From positions 1 through 35,762 of the forward strand of contig DASYYE010000453.1 in assembly GCA_035946955.1 (NCBI GenBank): a stretch of 35,762 nucleotides of DNA. Reading direction: 5' to 3'. The position numbers were made by a program, and so were the translations under genes. This DNA is from DASYYE01 sp035946955. Lineage in GTDB: Bacteria > Actinomycetota > Actinomycetes > Streptosporangiales > Streptosporangiaceae. The notes under the pieces are model-generated. The model was not told the origin of the DNA. It saw only the letters and a program-made list of their open reading frames with translations, and searched no databases. Shown here in pieces: positions 6,987 to 15,494 of the stretch (position 1 is its first letter; the number at the start of each line of letters is the position of its first letter).

Positions 6987-8096
6987 TTATGTGCTACCGC
7001 GGGTGCTGGGTGTGTCGGGCTGGCGGGCGAGCCGGGCGCCGAACGCGGCTGCGACCAGCGCCCATGCGGCAACGGCGACCCAGAGCATGAACCGGGCGAG
7101 AGGGGCCATGAGGGCCAGGTGGGTGGCTTTGCCGAAGACCAGCGTGGCGACGCTGTACATGCCGAGGGGGAAGACCACGCTCCACAGGGTGGGCTCGTAG
7201 GCGAGCGGCCAATGGTGACGGACGTGCCGCCATAGGCCGAGGATTATCAGCAGCGGGATCCACCAGGTGCCGAACGCCCACATGGCGAAGGAGAACCCTG
7301 CGACGAAGCCGTGCGTCGCCTGGGTGACCGGAAGCCTGCCCGGCAGGTCCAGGATCCGGGCGCCCGCGAACACGGTGATCGCGGTCGCGCCCATGAGTAT
7401 CCAGTACGGGGGGCCGAGCACCTCCGGCTTCATGGCCACGGTTAGCCAGCGCAGCAGGATGAGGGAGACGAGCAGCAGGTACAGCACGAGCCCGATGCTC
7501 CACAGCCCAGCGGCAGCCGGCGCCAGCAGCCCGGATTGCGACGGCCACACGGGGACCAGCGTCGATGCCGCGATCGACAGGGACTGGGTGGCGACCACCC
7601 ACAGCAGCCAGGTGCCGTTGACACCGCCGAGGACGGAATCGCTCGCGCGGGTGAGCAGCAGGCTCGCGGGCACGCCGTAGGTCAGCAGCAGCCATACGAT
7701 GGCGGCCAGCCCGGACAGGACCGCGGTGGCCAGCGGATGGCCTGCGGCGGCCAGTCGCACGCCGAGCACATCGAGGCCTGCGCTGATCGTGAAGAAGCCG
7801 AACACCCGGTCCGGGGCCTTGAAATCGGCCGTCAGGCTGGACCGGAAGAAGGCCGCCCTGGCCACCAGGCCGATGGCCAGCACGACCAGGCCGGCCGATG
7901 CGGCGGCCAGGAACGCCCAGGACAGCCAGGAAGGCCCGAGCAGGAATGTCCCGGTCGAGATGATCCCGGTGGCCATCACGAACGCGAAGTACCCCGGGTG
8001 CAGGTCGCGCACGGCCGTTGCTGTCCGGCCGGGTGAGGGTGCCGGGCCGGGGGCGGTGCCCGGGGTCGTTGCCACGGTCGTCCTCTTGGCGGTCAT
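6987..8096 (-). CDS. TehA/SLAC1-type (TDT family) anion transporter in the nar operon
   Basis: A 369-residue membrane protein with about ten helices, of the tellurite-resistance/dicarboxylate transporter (TDT) family to which bacterial TehA, yeast Mae1 and the plant nitrate/chloride channel SLAC1 belong. The first helix carries the family opening LHPGYFAFVMATGIISTGTF. The N-terminal 30 residues are disordered and rich in Ala, Pro and Thr. It starts 9 bases after narI and is followed at 18 bases by a cupin, all on one strand, so it is read with narGHJI. Since relatives pass nitrate and other small anions, transport of nitrate in or nitrite out is the likely role; that is inferred from the position, not from any residue I can point to. 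Sulfite or C4-dicarboxylate export is the alternative. Confidence 0.82.
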   Translation of the reverse strand: MTAKRTTVATTPGTAPGPAPSPGRTATAVRDLHPGYFAFVMATGIISTGTFLLGPSWLSWAFLAAASAGLVVLAIGLVARAAFFRSSLTADFKAPDRVFGFFTISAGLDVLGVRLAAAGHPLATAVLSGLAAIVWLLLTYGVPASLLLTRASDSVLGGVNGTWLLWVVATQSLSIAASTLVPVWPSQSGLLAPAAAGLWSIGLVLYLLLVSLILLRWLTVAMKPEVLGPPYWILMGATAITVFAGARILDLPGRLPVTQATHGFVAGFSFAMWAFGTWWIPLLIILGLWRHVRHHWPLAYEPTLWSVVFPLGMYSVATLVFGKATHLALMAPLARFMLWVAVAAWALVAAAFGARLARQPDTPSTRGST

Positions 8097-8105
8097 CAGG
8101 CGGCC

Positions 8106-8858
8106 CTAATAGGGGACGCCGATCTTGCGCCATCTGCGGCCGCTGGTACCGGGCTCGGGGGGCGGGACGGCTTTGCGGCTGCGGTAGACAATGTAGGGCC
8201 TCCACAGGTACCACAACGGGTAGCTCCAGGCGTGCACGAGGCGGCTGAACGGCCACACCGCCCAGATGACCCACGCCGCGGTGGCGTGGACCTGGTAGAT
8301 GACAGGGGCGCTGGCGATGGCGTGGACATCAGGGGAGCCGGTGAACAGGCCGCGGAACCAGGGCGCGACGGTGGTCCGGTAGTCGTACCCGTGACCGAAC
8401 AGGTTGACCCCGATGGTGGGGGCGACGCCGGTCAGGATGACGACCAGCAGCAGGACCAGTGCGACGTAGTCCACCGGGCTGGTGGTGGCGCGCACTCTGG
8501 GCACCAGCAGGCGCCGGCCGGCCAGGATGACCACCCCGCCGATGACCAGTACCGCGGCGAGGGTGCCCGCGGCGGCGGAGAACCACCGGTAGGCGTTCTC
8601 GGGGATGCCGATGGCGTGGGTCCAGCGTTGCGGGATCAGGATGCCGATGACGTGCCCGGCGATCGCGGCGAAGGTGCCGTAGTGGAAGACCGGTGAGCCC
8701 CACTTGAGCAGCCGGCGTTCTTGCAGCTGGGTAGAGCGGCTGGTCCAGCCGAACTGGTCGTAACGCCACCGCCAGATATGGCCGACCACGAAGATGCCCA
8801 GCGCGAGGTAGGGCAGGGCCACCCACCAGAACAGCTGCACTGCGCTCGGGTTGCTCAC
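8106..8858 (-). CDS. narI: Respiratory nitrate reductase gamma subunit (cytochrome b)
   Basis: A 250-residue, five-helix cytochrome b that anchors NarGH in the membrane and takes electrons from menaquinol through two b hemes. Typical features are the N-terminal VALPYLALGIFVVGHIWRWR, the WGSPVFHYGTFAAIAGHVIG helix with two histidines, and the C-terminal VHATAAWVIWAVWPFSRLVH with another two, giving the four heme ligands. The start is GTG at 8858, within a GTGA overlap with the narJ stop. Length matches the family (about 225-250). Confidence 0.95.
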   Translation of the reverse strand: MSNPSAVQLFWWVALPYLALGIFVVGHIWRWRYDQFGWTSRSTQLQERRLLKWGSPVFHYGTFAAIAGHVIGILIPQRWTHAIGIPENAYRWFSAAAGTLAAVLVIGGVVILAGRRLLVPRVRATTSPVDYVALVLLLVVILTGVAPTIGVNLFGHGYDYRTTVAPWFRGLFTGSPDVHAIASAPVIYQVHATAAWVIWAVWPFSRLVHAWSYPLWYLWRPYIVYRSRKAVPPPEPGTSGRRWRKIGVPY

Positions 8859-9475
8859 CGCGCGACCCCCCGATACCCCCCGAGGTAGCCGGGCGGGGCG
8901 AACGGCTCCAGGCCGACGTCCTCGGTCGGTGGGCCTTTCTCCCAGGCCCGGCGTATCCGCGCGAGGTCTGGCCTACGCAGCGCGGGGAGCTGGGCGCACA
9001 CCCCCTCGATCACGGCGGCGTAGGGGGATCCGGCCTGGCACAGCGCGCGCAGCAGCAGCTCCAGGTCGGCGCGGTGGGCACGGAGCAGTTTCCCGCCGCG
9101 CGGGTCCAGGGCGGCGAAGTCCAGCACCATCGGCAGGTAGTCGGGCAGTTCGTCATCGCACGGTTCGAGCCCGGCGGCCCGGTAGGCGGCCTTGAAGGCC
9201 AGCATGGCCATGCCCCGCTTGCGGGTGTCACCGTAGCGGTAGTAGGTCAGGTAGAGGGCACAGCGGCGGCGCAGGTCGAAAGTTTCCACGTAATGCCGGG
9301 CGACCTCGTCCGGAGGCGTTGCTTCCAGCCAGGCCAGGAACCGGCCGAACGCCCCTCGGCTGGCCCTGGACGAGCCCGCGGCTGCGGTGGCCAGGTGGCC
9401 CAGGCCGTCGAACAGCGAACTGGTCGGGTACTGCAGCAGGACGGACGCGAGCTTGAACGGACTCACCGCGGTCAT
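8855..9475 (-). CDS. narJ: Nitrate reductase molybdenum cofactor assembly chaperone
   Basis: A 206-residue cytoplasmic chaperone needed to insert the molybdenum cofactor into NarG and to dock NarGH onto NarI. It is all helical, with the family motifs ASVLLQYPTSSLFDGLGHL near the start, HYVETFDLRRRCALYLTYYR and RYGDTRKRGMAM in the middle, and ELPDYLPMVLDFAA, which is the conserved core. The start ATG overlaps the narH stop (ATGA) and its end overlaps narI (GTGA), so narH, narJ and narI are translationally coupled. It is not part of the final enzyme. Confidence 0.95.
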   Translation of the reverse strand: MTAVSPFKLASVLLQYPTSSLFDGLGHLATAAAGSSRASRGAFGRFLAWLEATPPDEVARHYVETFDLRRRCALYLTYYRYGDTRKRGMAMLAFKAAYRAAGLEPCDDELPDYLPMVLDFAALDPRGGKLLRAHRADLELLLRALCQAGSPYAAVIEGVCAQLPALRRPDLARIRRAWEKGPPTEDVGLEPFAPPGYLGGYRGVAR

Positions 9476-11100
9476 GACGTGCCCCCATCGGGGAACAGGT
9501 GCGGGGCGTTGCCGCGGCCGTCCCAGCCGAACAGGTTGAAGTGGAGCCCCCCGTCGTCGTCGCGGAAGGTCTGCCTGTCCCCAGGCTGGGCCGGGTGGAA
9601 CGTCTCAACTGAGCCTGGCGGCCCAGTCCCGCCCATGCCCGGTCCGCCGTCATGGTCGAGGCTGCAGAACAGTTGTTCGTGCTGGGCCATCAGCCGCCCA
9701 GCGTCCTCGGCGTGGGCGGGCGGGATGACGTACCGGTCGTCGTACTTGGCGATGGCCAGCAGCCGGTACAGGTCTTGCAGGTCGGACTGCCCGGCTCCGA
9801 CCGAGGCAGGCAGCCCCGGGTCGGGGTCGAGGCCGAGTTGGGCGGCGCGCATCAGGGCGCGGACCGCGGCGAGCTTGCGCAGGACCCGGCGGACCGGCAC
9901 GGTGTCCCCGGCGGTGAACAGGTTCGCCAGGTATTCCGCGGGGATCCGCAGCGCATCGATGGCGGCGAAGACACGGTCGGTGCCGGTGTCGTCCGGCTCG
10001 TATGCGTGCGCCACATCGGCGACGGGGGACAGCGGCGGGATGTACCAGACCATCGGCAGCGTACGGTACTCCGGGTGCAGTGGCAGCGCCACCCGGTGCC
10101 GGACGGCCAGCGCGTACACCGGGGAGCGCCGGGCCGCATCGACCCAGTCGGCCGGGATGCCCTGCCGGGCGGCCTGGGCCGCGACAGCCGGGTCGGCGGG
10201 GTCGAGGAACACCGACAACTGCGCCTCATACAGGCCCCGCGGGTCGGCGGTGGCCGCCGCGGCCAGCACCCTGTCCGCGTCGTAGAGGAACAGCCCCAGG
10301 TACCGCAGCCGGCCGACACAGGTCTCCGAGCAGATCGTCGGCTGCCCGGACTCGATCCGCGGGAAGCACAGCGTGCACTTCTCGGCCTTGCCGGTGCGGT
10401 GGTTGAAGTACACCTTCTTATACGGGCACCCGGACACGCAGAACCGCCAGCCCCGGCACCGGTCCTGGTCGACCAGTACGATCCCGTCTTCTTCCCGCTT
10501 GTACATCGCCCCGGACGGGCAGGACGCGACGCACGAGGGGTTGAGGCAGTGCTCACAGATCCGCGGCAGGTAGAACATGAACACCTGCTCGAACGCCAGC
10601 CGTACCTGCTCGCCGAGCCCGGCCAGGTCCGGGTCACCGGCGGCGTGCGCTGGGGCGCCGGCCAGGTCGTCCTCCCAGTTGCTGCCCCACGTCACGGTCA
10701 TGTCCCGGCCGGTGAGGGCGGAGATGGAGTGGGTGCTGGGGTTGCGGGTGCCCGCGGGCGCGTCGATCAACGTCTGGTAGTCGTAGGTCCAGGGGTCGCC
10801 GTAGTCGTCGATCGACGGCAGGTCGGGGTTGCAGAAAATGGACAGCAGCCTGCGCAGCCTGCTGCCCGCTTTGAGCTGCAGCCGGCCCTTGCGGTCCAGG
10901 GCCCAGCCGCCTTTCCACTGGCCTTGGTCCTCGTACCGGCGGGGGTAGCCGGTGCCGGGCTTGGTCTCGACGTTGTTGAAGTACACATACTCGGTGCCGG
11001 GCCGGTTGGTCCAGACCTGCTTGCAGGTCACCGAACAGGTATGGCAGCCGATGCACTTGTCCAGGTTCATCACCATCGCGACCTGGGCCATGATGCGCAT
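9472..11100 (-). CDS. narH: Respiratory nitrate reductase beta subunit (iron-sulfur)
   Basis: A 542-residue electron-transfer subunit that passes electrons from NarI hemes to NarG through three 4Fe-4S and one 3Fe-4S cluster. Cysteines are visible at residues 16, 19, 22 and 26 (CIGCHTCSVTC) and in the groups CEHCLNPSCVASCP, CRGWRFCVSGCPYKK (the Trp in place of a Cys marks the 3Fe-4S cluster) and CTLCFPRIESGQPTICSETC. The ATG at 11100 starts MRIMAQVAMVMNLDKC, normal for the family; the same frame stays open for 264 more codons under narG, but that is antisense-type noise in another frame of narG. The start overlaps the narG stop as TGATG. Confidence 0.96.
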   Translation of the reverse strand: MRIMAQVAMVMNLDKCIGCHTCSVTCKQVWTNRPGTEYVYFNNVETKPGTGYPRRYEDQGQWKGGWALDRKGRLQLKAGSRLRRLLSIFCNPDLPSIDDYGDPWTYDYQTLIDAPAGTRNPSTHSISALTGRDMTVTWGSNWEDDLAGAPAHAAGDPDLAGLGEQVRLAFEQVFMFYLPRICEHCLNPSCVASCPSGAMYKREEDGIVLVDQDRCRGWRFCVSGCPYKKVYFNHRTGKAEKCTLCFPRIESGQPTICSETCVGRLRYLGLFLYDADRVLAAAATADPRGLYEAQLSVFLDPADPAVAAQAARQGIPADWVDAARRSPVYALAVRHRVALPLHPEYRTLPMVWYIPPLSPVADVAHAYEPDDTGTDRVFAAIDALRIPAEYLANLFTAGDTVPVRRVLRKLAAVRALMRAAQLGLDPDPGLPASVGAGQSDLQDLYRLLAIAKYDDRYVIPPAHAEDAGRLMAQHEQLFCSLDHDGGPGMGGTGPPGSVETFHPAQPGDRQTFRDDDGGLHFNLFGWDGRGNAPHLFPDGGTS

Positions 11101-14100
11101 CAGAACTCCACCTCCTGAGAGCGGCGGCGGACCACGGTGACCTCGTCGCGCTGGTTGCCGGTGGGGCCGTAGTAGTTGAACGCGAACGAGAACTGCCCGT
11201 ACCCGCCGATCATGTGGGTTGGCTTGACCACCAGGCGGGTGAGCGAGTTGTCCCCGCCGCCGTGCCAGCCCGAGACCTCCGAGCGCGGGGTCATCAGGTG
11301 CCGGTCCTTGGCGTGGTACATGAACACCGTGCCCTCGGGCATGCGGTGGCTGACCACCGCCCGGCAGGCGACCACCCCGTTGCGGTTGTAGGCCTCGATC
11401 CAGTCGTTGTCGGCCACACCGATCTTCGCCGCGTCGGCGGGGCTCATCCAGATCACCGGGCCGCCGCGGAACAGCCTGAGCATGTGCAGGTTGTCGGCGT
11501 ACTCCGAATGGATCGACCATTTCGAGTGCGGGGTGAGGTAGCGGACGGTGATCTCGGGGCGGCCGTCCTCGGCCAGGCCCTGGGGACCGAACAGCCGGGC
11601 GTAGTTCAGCGGCGGCCGGTAGGCCGGCAGTGCCTCGCCGAGTTCGTGCATCCAGTCGTGGTCGAGGAAGAACTGCATCCGCCCGGTGAGCGTGTGCCAG
11701 GGTTTCTTCCGCTCCACATTGACGGTGAAAGGCGAGTAGCGGCGCCCGCCGGTCTCGCTGCCCGACCACTCCGGGGAGGTGATCACCGCGCGGGGCTGCA
11801 CCTGGGTGTCGGCGAAGCTGATCCGGTCCCCGGACCGCTCGGCTGCCAGGTCGGCCAGTGCCATCCCGGTGCGTTCCTCCAGGGCCTGCCATCCTTGCAT
11901 CGCGACCTGCCCGTTGGTGGTCCCGGACAAGGCCAGGATCGCCTCGGCCAGGTGAAGGTCGCGGGCCAGTGAGGGACGCCCGTCGCCTGGGCCGCCGTGC
12001 ACCGTGCCGTTGGCGTGGCGCAGGTAGTCCACTGCGGCGGTGGGAACCCAGGTGGCGCCCTTGACGCTGGTGCCGAGGGTGCTGGTCAGTGGCCCGAGCG
12101 CGGCCATCATGTCCGCCACCGCCGGGTAGTCCCGCTCGGTCGTGACCAGCCGGGGCATCGTGACCCCGGGTACCAGCCCGTCCTGCCTGCCTTCGGAGAT
12201 GACCCGCTTCCAGTCATGGACCTTGCCGCCGGGCTGGGCCATCTCGTCGGGGGTGTCGTGCATCAGCGGCGCCGCGACCACGTCGGTCCGCTTTCCCAGG
12301 TGGGTGGCGGCCAGGCGAGAGAACTCCCTGGCTATCAGCGTGAAGGCGGCGAAGTCGGTGCGGGTCTCCCAGGGCGGGGGGATCGCCGGGTTGAACGAGT
12401 GCACGAACGGGTGCATGTCGGTGCTGGACAGGTCGTGTTTCTCATACCAGGTCGCGGCGGGCAGCACCACGTCGGCGTAGGTGCAGGTGCTGGTCATCCG
12501 GAAGTCGATCGCGGTCAGCAGGTCCAGTTTGCCGCGGGGCGCCGGCTCCCGCCAGGTGACCTCGGCCGGCCGCAGCCCGGCCGGGGACTCGCCCGCGCGG
12601 ACCGCGTCGTCGGCACCGACCAGGTGCCGCATGAAGTACTCCATGCCCTTGCCGGAGGAGCCGAGCAGGTTGGCTCGCCACACCGTCAGGACCCGCGGCC
12701 AGTTCGCTGGGTCATCGGGGTCCTCACCAGCGAACCTCAGGCGGCCTTCGCGCAGTTCACGAACGATGTAATCGGGAACGGGCAGCTCTGCCTGCCCGGC
12801 TTCGTCACACAGGTCCAATGGGTTACGGCTGAAGGCGGGGTGGGAGGGGGTCCAGCCCAGCCGGGACGCCTGCGCCAGGCAGTCTGCGAACGTCCGCCCC
12901 TCGAACAGGCCCTGGCCGAGCGGGCTGGCCAGTTCGCTGGGCCCGAACGCCTCGTACCGCCACTGCCCGGAGTGCAGGTAGAAGAATGATGTGCCGGTCA
13001 TGTGCCGTGGCGGGCGCTGCCAGTCCAGCGCGAACGCCACCTGCTGCCAGCCGGCCAGCGGCCGGACCTTCTCCTGCCCCACGTAGTGGGCCCAGCCGCC
13101 GCCGTTGCGGCCCTGGCAGCCGCACAGCATGATCAGTGTGAAGAACGTGCGGTAGATCTGGTCGGAGTGGTACCAGTGGTTGGTTCCCGCCCCCATGGCG
13201 ATCATCGAACGGCCGCGGGACAGTTCGGCGTTGCGGGCGAACTCGCGCGCCACCCGGGCCGCTGCCGCGGCCGGGACCGAGGTGATCGCCTCCTGCCAGG
13301 CAGGCGTGCCCGGTGTCCCCGCGTCACCGTAACTCGTTGGCCACACACCGGGCAGCCCGTCGCGGGGCACCGCATACTGGGCCATCAGCAGGTCGAACAC
13401 GGTGGCGACCAGTTGCCCCGCCACCCGGATGGCGGGGACGCCACGGCGGACCACGGCCCCGCCCTCGGTCGGCCCGGTGTCGAACCTGGGCAGGTCGACC
13501 GGCACCGCCTGCTCATGCCGGCCGTACAAGGTGAGCACCGGGTCGGTGCCGCCCAGGTCGAGGTTCCACCGCCCCTTGCCAGCTTCACTGAACCGGAAGC
13601 CCAGTGACCCGTTCGGTGCCACCGGCTCCCTTGTCGCCGTGTCCAGCAAGACCGGCTTGTGTGCCGCGCCTTCGGCGGTGTCCCCGAGGTCGGCGGCGGT
13701 CAGGAACCGGTCTGGCACCCAGGCGTCGCCCCGCTGTCTCAGCGTCACCAGGAACGGGGCATCCGTGCAGGCCTTCACGTACTGCGTGAAGTAGGGAACC
13801 TGCCGGTCGCGGAAGAACTCGGTGAGGACCACGTGGCCCATTGCCATTGCCAGTGCCCCGTCGGTGCCGGGCGCTGCGGCCAGCCAGTCGTCGGCGAACT
13901 TGGTGTGGTCGGAATAGTCGGGGGAGACCACCACGACCTTCTGCCCCCGGTACCGGGCCTCGGTCATGAAGTGCGCGTCCGGGGTGCGGGTGATCGGCAG
14001 GTTGGTTCCCCAGACGACCAGGTAAGAGGCGTTCCACCAGTCACCGGACTCCGGCACGTCGGTCTGGTCACCGAACACCTGCGGTGAGGCTGGGGGCAGG

Positions 14101-14876
14101 TCCGCGTACCAGTCGTAGAACGACAAGATCGTCCCGCCGATCAGTGACAGGAACCTGGTGCCCGCCGCGTACGACACCATCGACATCGCCGGGATGGGCG
14201 AGAACCCCACCACCCGGTCCGGGCCGTACTCCTTGATCGTGTGTACGTGCGCGGCGGCGATCAGCTCCGTCACCTCGGGCCAGGCCGAGCGGACGAAACC
14301 GCCCTTGCCGCGGGCGCCCTTGTACTGTGCGGCACGGTCGGGGTCGCCAGTGATCTCCGCCCACGCGGCCACCGGGTCGCCCAGCCGGGCCCGGGCCTCT
14401 CGCCACATTCCCAGCAGTTCCCCGCGCACATACGGGTACCGGACCCGGGACGGCGAGTAGGTGTACCAGGAGAACGACGCGCCGCGCGGACACCCCCGGG
14501 GCTCGTACTCCGGCGAGTCCGGGCCGGTGGAGGGGTAGTCGGTTTGCTGGGTCTCCCAGGTGATGAGCCCGTCCTTGACGTACACCTTCCATGAGCACGA
14601 CCCCGTGCAGTTCACCCCGTGGGTGGACCGCACCTCCTTGTCGTGCCGCCACCGCTCCCGGTAGAACTCCTCCGCGCCCCGCCCGCCGCTGCGGTGCACC
14701 TCCCGGAAGTCCGCGCTGGGCGTGCCGCCCGGGACGAAGTACTGCGCCTTGCGCAGCAGTCCCTCCACCGGCTCCCCGGCCGGCAGCAATGGCGCCAGCA
14801 ACTCGCCGCCGGGCCTGCCAGGGGCGGCACCTGTCGTTGTCTGCTGCGATTCCGGATTGCTCACGGGTAAGGGCAT
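11100..14876 (-). CDS. narG: Respiratory nitrate reductase alpha subunit (catalytic)
   Basis: A 1258-residue molybdopterin enzyme that reduces nitrate to nitrite on the cytoplasmic face of the membrane. Counting from the ATG at 14876, His86, Cys90, Cys94 (THGVNCTGSCSWKVYV) and Cys129 (RGCPRGASFSW) hold the FS0 4Fe-4S cluster, with histidine as the first ligand as in membrane-bound Nar. SFYDWYADLPPASPQ carries the Asp that binds molybdenum in NarG. Later motifs are NLPITRTPDAHF, MGAGTNHWYHSDQ, TSTCTYADVVLPAATWYEKH and the C-terminal NDWIEAYNRNGVVACRAV. No twin-arginine signal is present, as usual for NarG. The start is uncertain: a GTG at 14900 adds 8 residues and GTG at 14864 is also possible; none has a good ribosome binding site. 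First gene of narGHJI-TDT-cupin. Confidence 0.95.
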   Translation of the reverse strand: MPLPVSNPESQQTTTGAAPGRPGGELLAPLLPAGEPVEGLLRKAQYFVPGGTPSADFREVHRSGGRGAEEFYRERWRHDKEVRSTHGVNCTGSCSWKVYVKDGLITWETQQTDYPSTGPDSPEYEPRGCPRGASFSWYTYSPSRVRYPYVRGELLGMWREARARLGDPVAAWAEITGDPDRAAQYKGARGKGGFVRSAWPEVTELIAAAHVHTIKEYGPDRVVGFSPIPAMSMVSYAAGTRFLSLIGGTILSFYDWYADLPPASPQVFGDQTDVPESGDWWNASYLVVWGTNLPITRTPDAHFMTEARYRGQKVVVVSPDYSDHTKFADDWLAAAPGTDGALAMAMGHVVLTEFFRDRQVPYFTQYVKACTDAPFLVTLRQRGDAWVPDRFLTAADLGDTAEGAAHKPVLLDTATREPVAPNGSLGFRFSEAGKGRWNLDLGGTDPVLTLYGRHEQAVPVDLPRFDTGPTEGGAVVRRGVPAIRVAGQLVATVFDLLMAQYAVPRDGLPGVWPTSYGDAGTPGTPAWQEAITSVPAAAAARVAREFARNAELSRGRSMIAMGAGTNHWYHSDQIYRTFFTLIMLCGCQGRNGGGWAHYVGQEKVRPLAGWQQVAFALDWQRPPRHMTGTSFFYLHSGQWRYEAFGPSELASPLGQGLFEGRTFADCLAQASRLGWTPSHPAFSRNPLDLCDEAGQAELPVPDYIVRELREGRLRFAGEDPDDPANWPRVLTVWRANLLGSSGKGMEYFMRHLVGADDAVRAGESPAGLRPAEVTWREPAPRGKLDLLTAIDFRMTSTCTYADVVLPAATWYEKHDLSSTDMHPFVHSFNPAIPPPWETRTDFAAFTLIAREFSRLAATHLGKRTDVVAAPLMHDTPDEMAQPGGKVHDWKRVISEGRQDGLVPGVTMPRLVTTERDYPAVADMMAALGPLTSTLGTSVKGATWVPTAAVDYLRHANGTVHGGPGDGRPSLARDLHLAEAILALSGTTNGQVAMQGWQALEERTGMALADLAAERSGDRISFADTQVQPRAVITSPEWSGSETGGRRYSPFTVNVERKKPWHTLTGRMQFFLDHDWMHELGEALPAYRPPLNYARLFGPQGLAEDGRPEITVRYLTPHSKWSIHSEYADNLHMLRLFRGGPVIWMSPADAAKIGVADNDWIEAYNRNGVVACRAVVSHRMPEGTVFMYHAKDRHLMTPRSEVSGWHGGGDNSLTRLVVKPTHMIGGYGQFSFAFNYYGPTGNQRDEVTVVRRRSQEVEF

Positions 14877-14973
14877 TCCCGGGCACTCACTGCCAGACAC
14901 TAGGTCCGGTTAGTCGCGGCGCTGGTTTGGCCTGCCGTGAGCGGGGCACGGCGTGGGGGTAAGGGGGAAGCCG

Positions 14974-15372
14974 ATGAAGACGATCCTCAACATCATCTGG
15001 CTGGTGTTCGGCGGGCTGTGGATGGCCATCCTCTACGTACTGGCCGGCCTGCTCTGCTTCATCTTGATCATCACGATCCCATTCGGCATCGCGTCGTTCC
15101 GGATCGCGAGCTACGTGCTGTGGCCGTTCGGCCGGACGATCGAACCGCGGCACACCGCCGGGGTCGGTTCCCTGGTCGGCAACATCATCTGGATCGTCCT
15201 GTTCGGGTGGGAGCTGGCGCTCGGGCACTTGGTGAGCGGCGTGCTCATGTGCCTGACGATCATCGGCATCCCGCTCGGCATCGCCAGCTTCAAGATCATC
15301 CCGGTCACGCTGGTCCCGCTTGGGGTGCGGATCGTGCCCACGGGGCAGCAACAGCTGTCCAGCGTGGCCTGA
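14974..15372 (+). CDS. YccF domain membrane protein
   Basis: A 132-residue inner membrane protein made of two similar halves: MKTILNIIWLVFGGLWMAIL with the IITIPFGIASFRIASYVLWP motif, and VGNIIWIVLFGWELALGHLV with IIGIPLGIASFKIIPVTLVP. This repeat of TIPFG-x-ASF / GIPLG-x-ASF defines the YccF family (DUF307), whose function is not known. The ATG at 14974 was preferred over one 21 bases upstream because an AAGGGGGAAG ribosome binding site lies just before it. The gene is divergent from narG, with about 97 bases between the two starts, so the two promoters share that gap. Confidence 0.88.
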   Translation: MKTILNIIWLVFGGLWMAILYVLAGLLCFILIITIPFGIASFRIASYVLWPFGRTIEPRHTAGVGSLVGNIIWIVLFGWELALGHLVSGVLMCLTIIGIPLGIASFKIIPVTLVPLGVRIVPTGQQQLSSVA

Positions 15373-15373
15373 C

Positions 15374-15410
15374 GGTCAGGCCCGGCTCTCTCAGCCATAA
15401 AGCCTGAACC
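15374..15410 (+). terminator. Possible stem-loop after the YccF gene
   Basis: GGTCAGGC (15374-15381) pairs with GCCTGAACC (15402-15410) with one bulged base and a 20-base loop, directly after the stop. No T-run follows, so termination is only suggested. Confidence 0.25.
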
Positions 15411-15440
15411 TGCCAGCAACAGAGCCGCCATGCGGTATCG

Positions 15441-15482
15441 TGAACGTTAGTTCATGAATATCTGTTCATGAACCAGCGTTCA
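15441..15482. promoter_or_regulatory. Long palindrome, probable TetR operator of the ABC exporter operon
   Basis: A 42-base dyad with 17 of 21 pairs matching: outer arms TGAACG / CGTTCA and inner arms GTTCATGAA / TTCATGAAC, symmetric about 15461-15462. Each inner arm contains TTCATGAA, itself a palindrome, so the site is also two tandem 8-base palindromes 14 bases apart, room for two dimers. It lies just before the GTG start at 15495, and a TetR gene is third in the operon, so autorepression is likely. Confidence 0.65.
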
Positions 15483-15494
15483 ACTGGAGGTGTG

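Noticed and set aside
9652..11118. Long plus-strand open frame opposite narH
   Set aside because: It mirrors the codon pattern of narH, is rich in Gly, Val and Arg, and has no domain; such antisense frames are common in DNA of this composition.
11101..11892. In-frame upstream extension of the narH reading frame
   Set aside because: It lies wholly under narG in another frame of the same strand. The family start MRIMAQVAMVMNLDKC is at 11100 and overlaps the narG stop, so the extension is high-GC noise.
15468..15494. ATG at 15468 as start of the ABC ATPase
   Set aside because: It lies within the palindromic operator and has no ribosome binding site; GTG at 15495 follows GGAGG.
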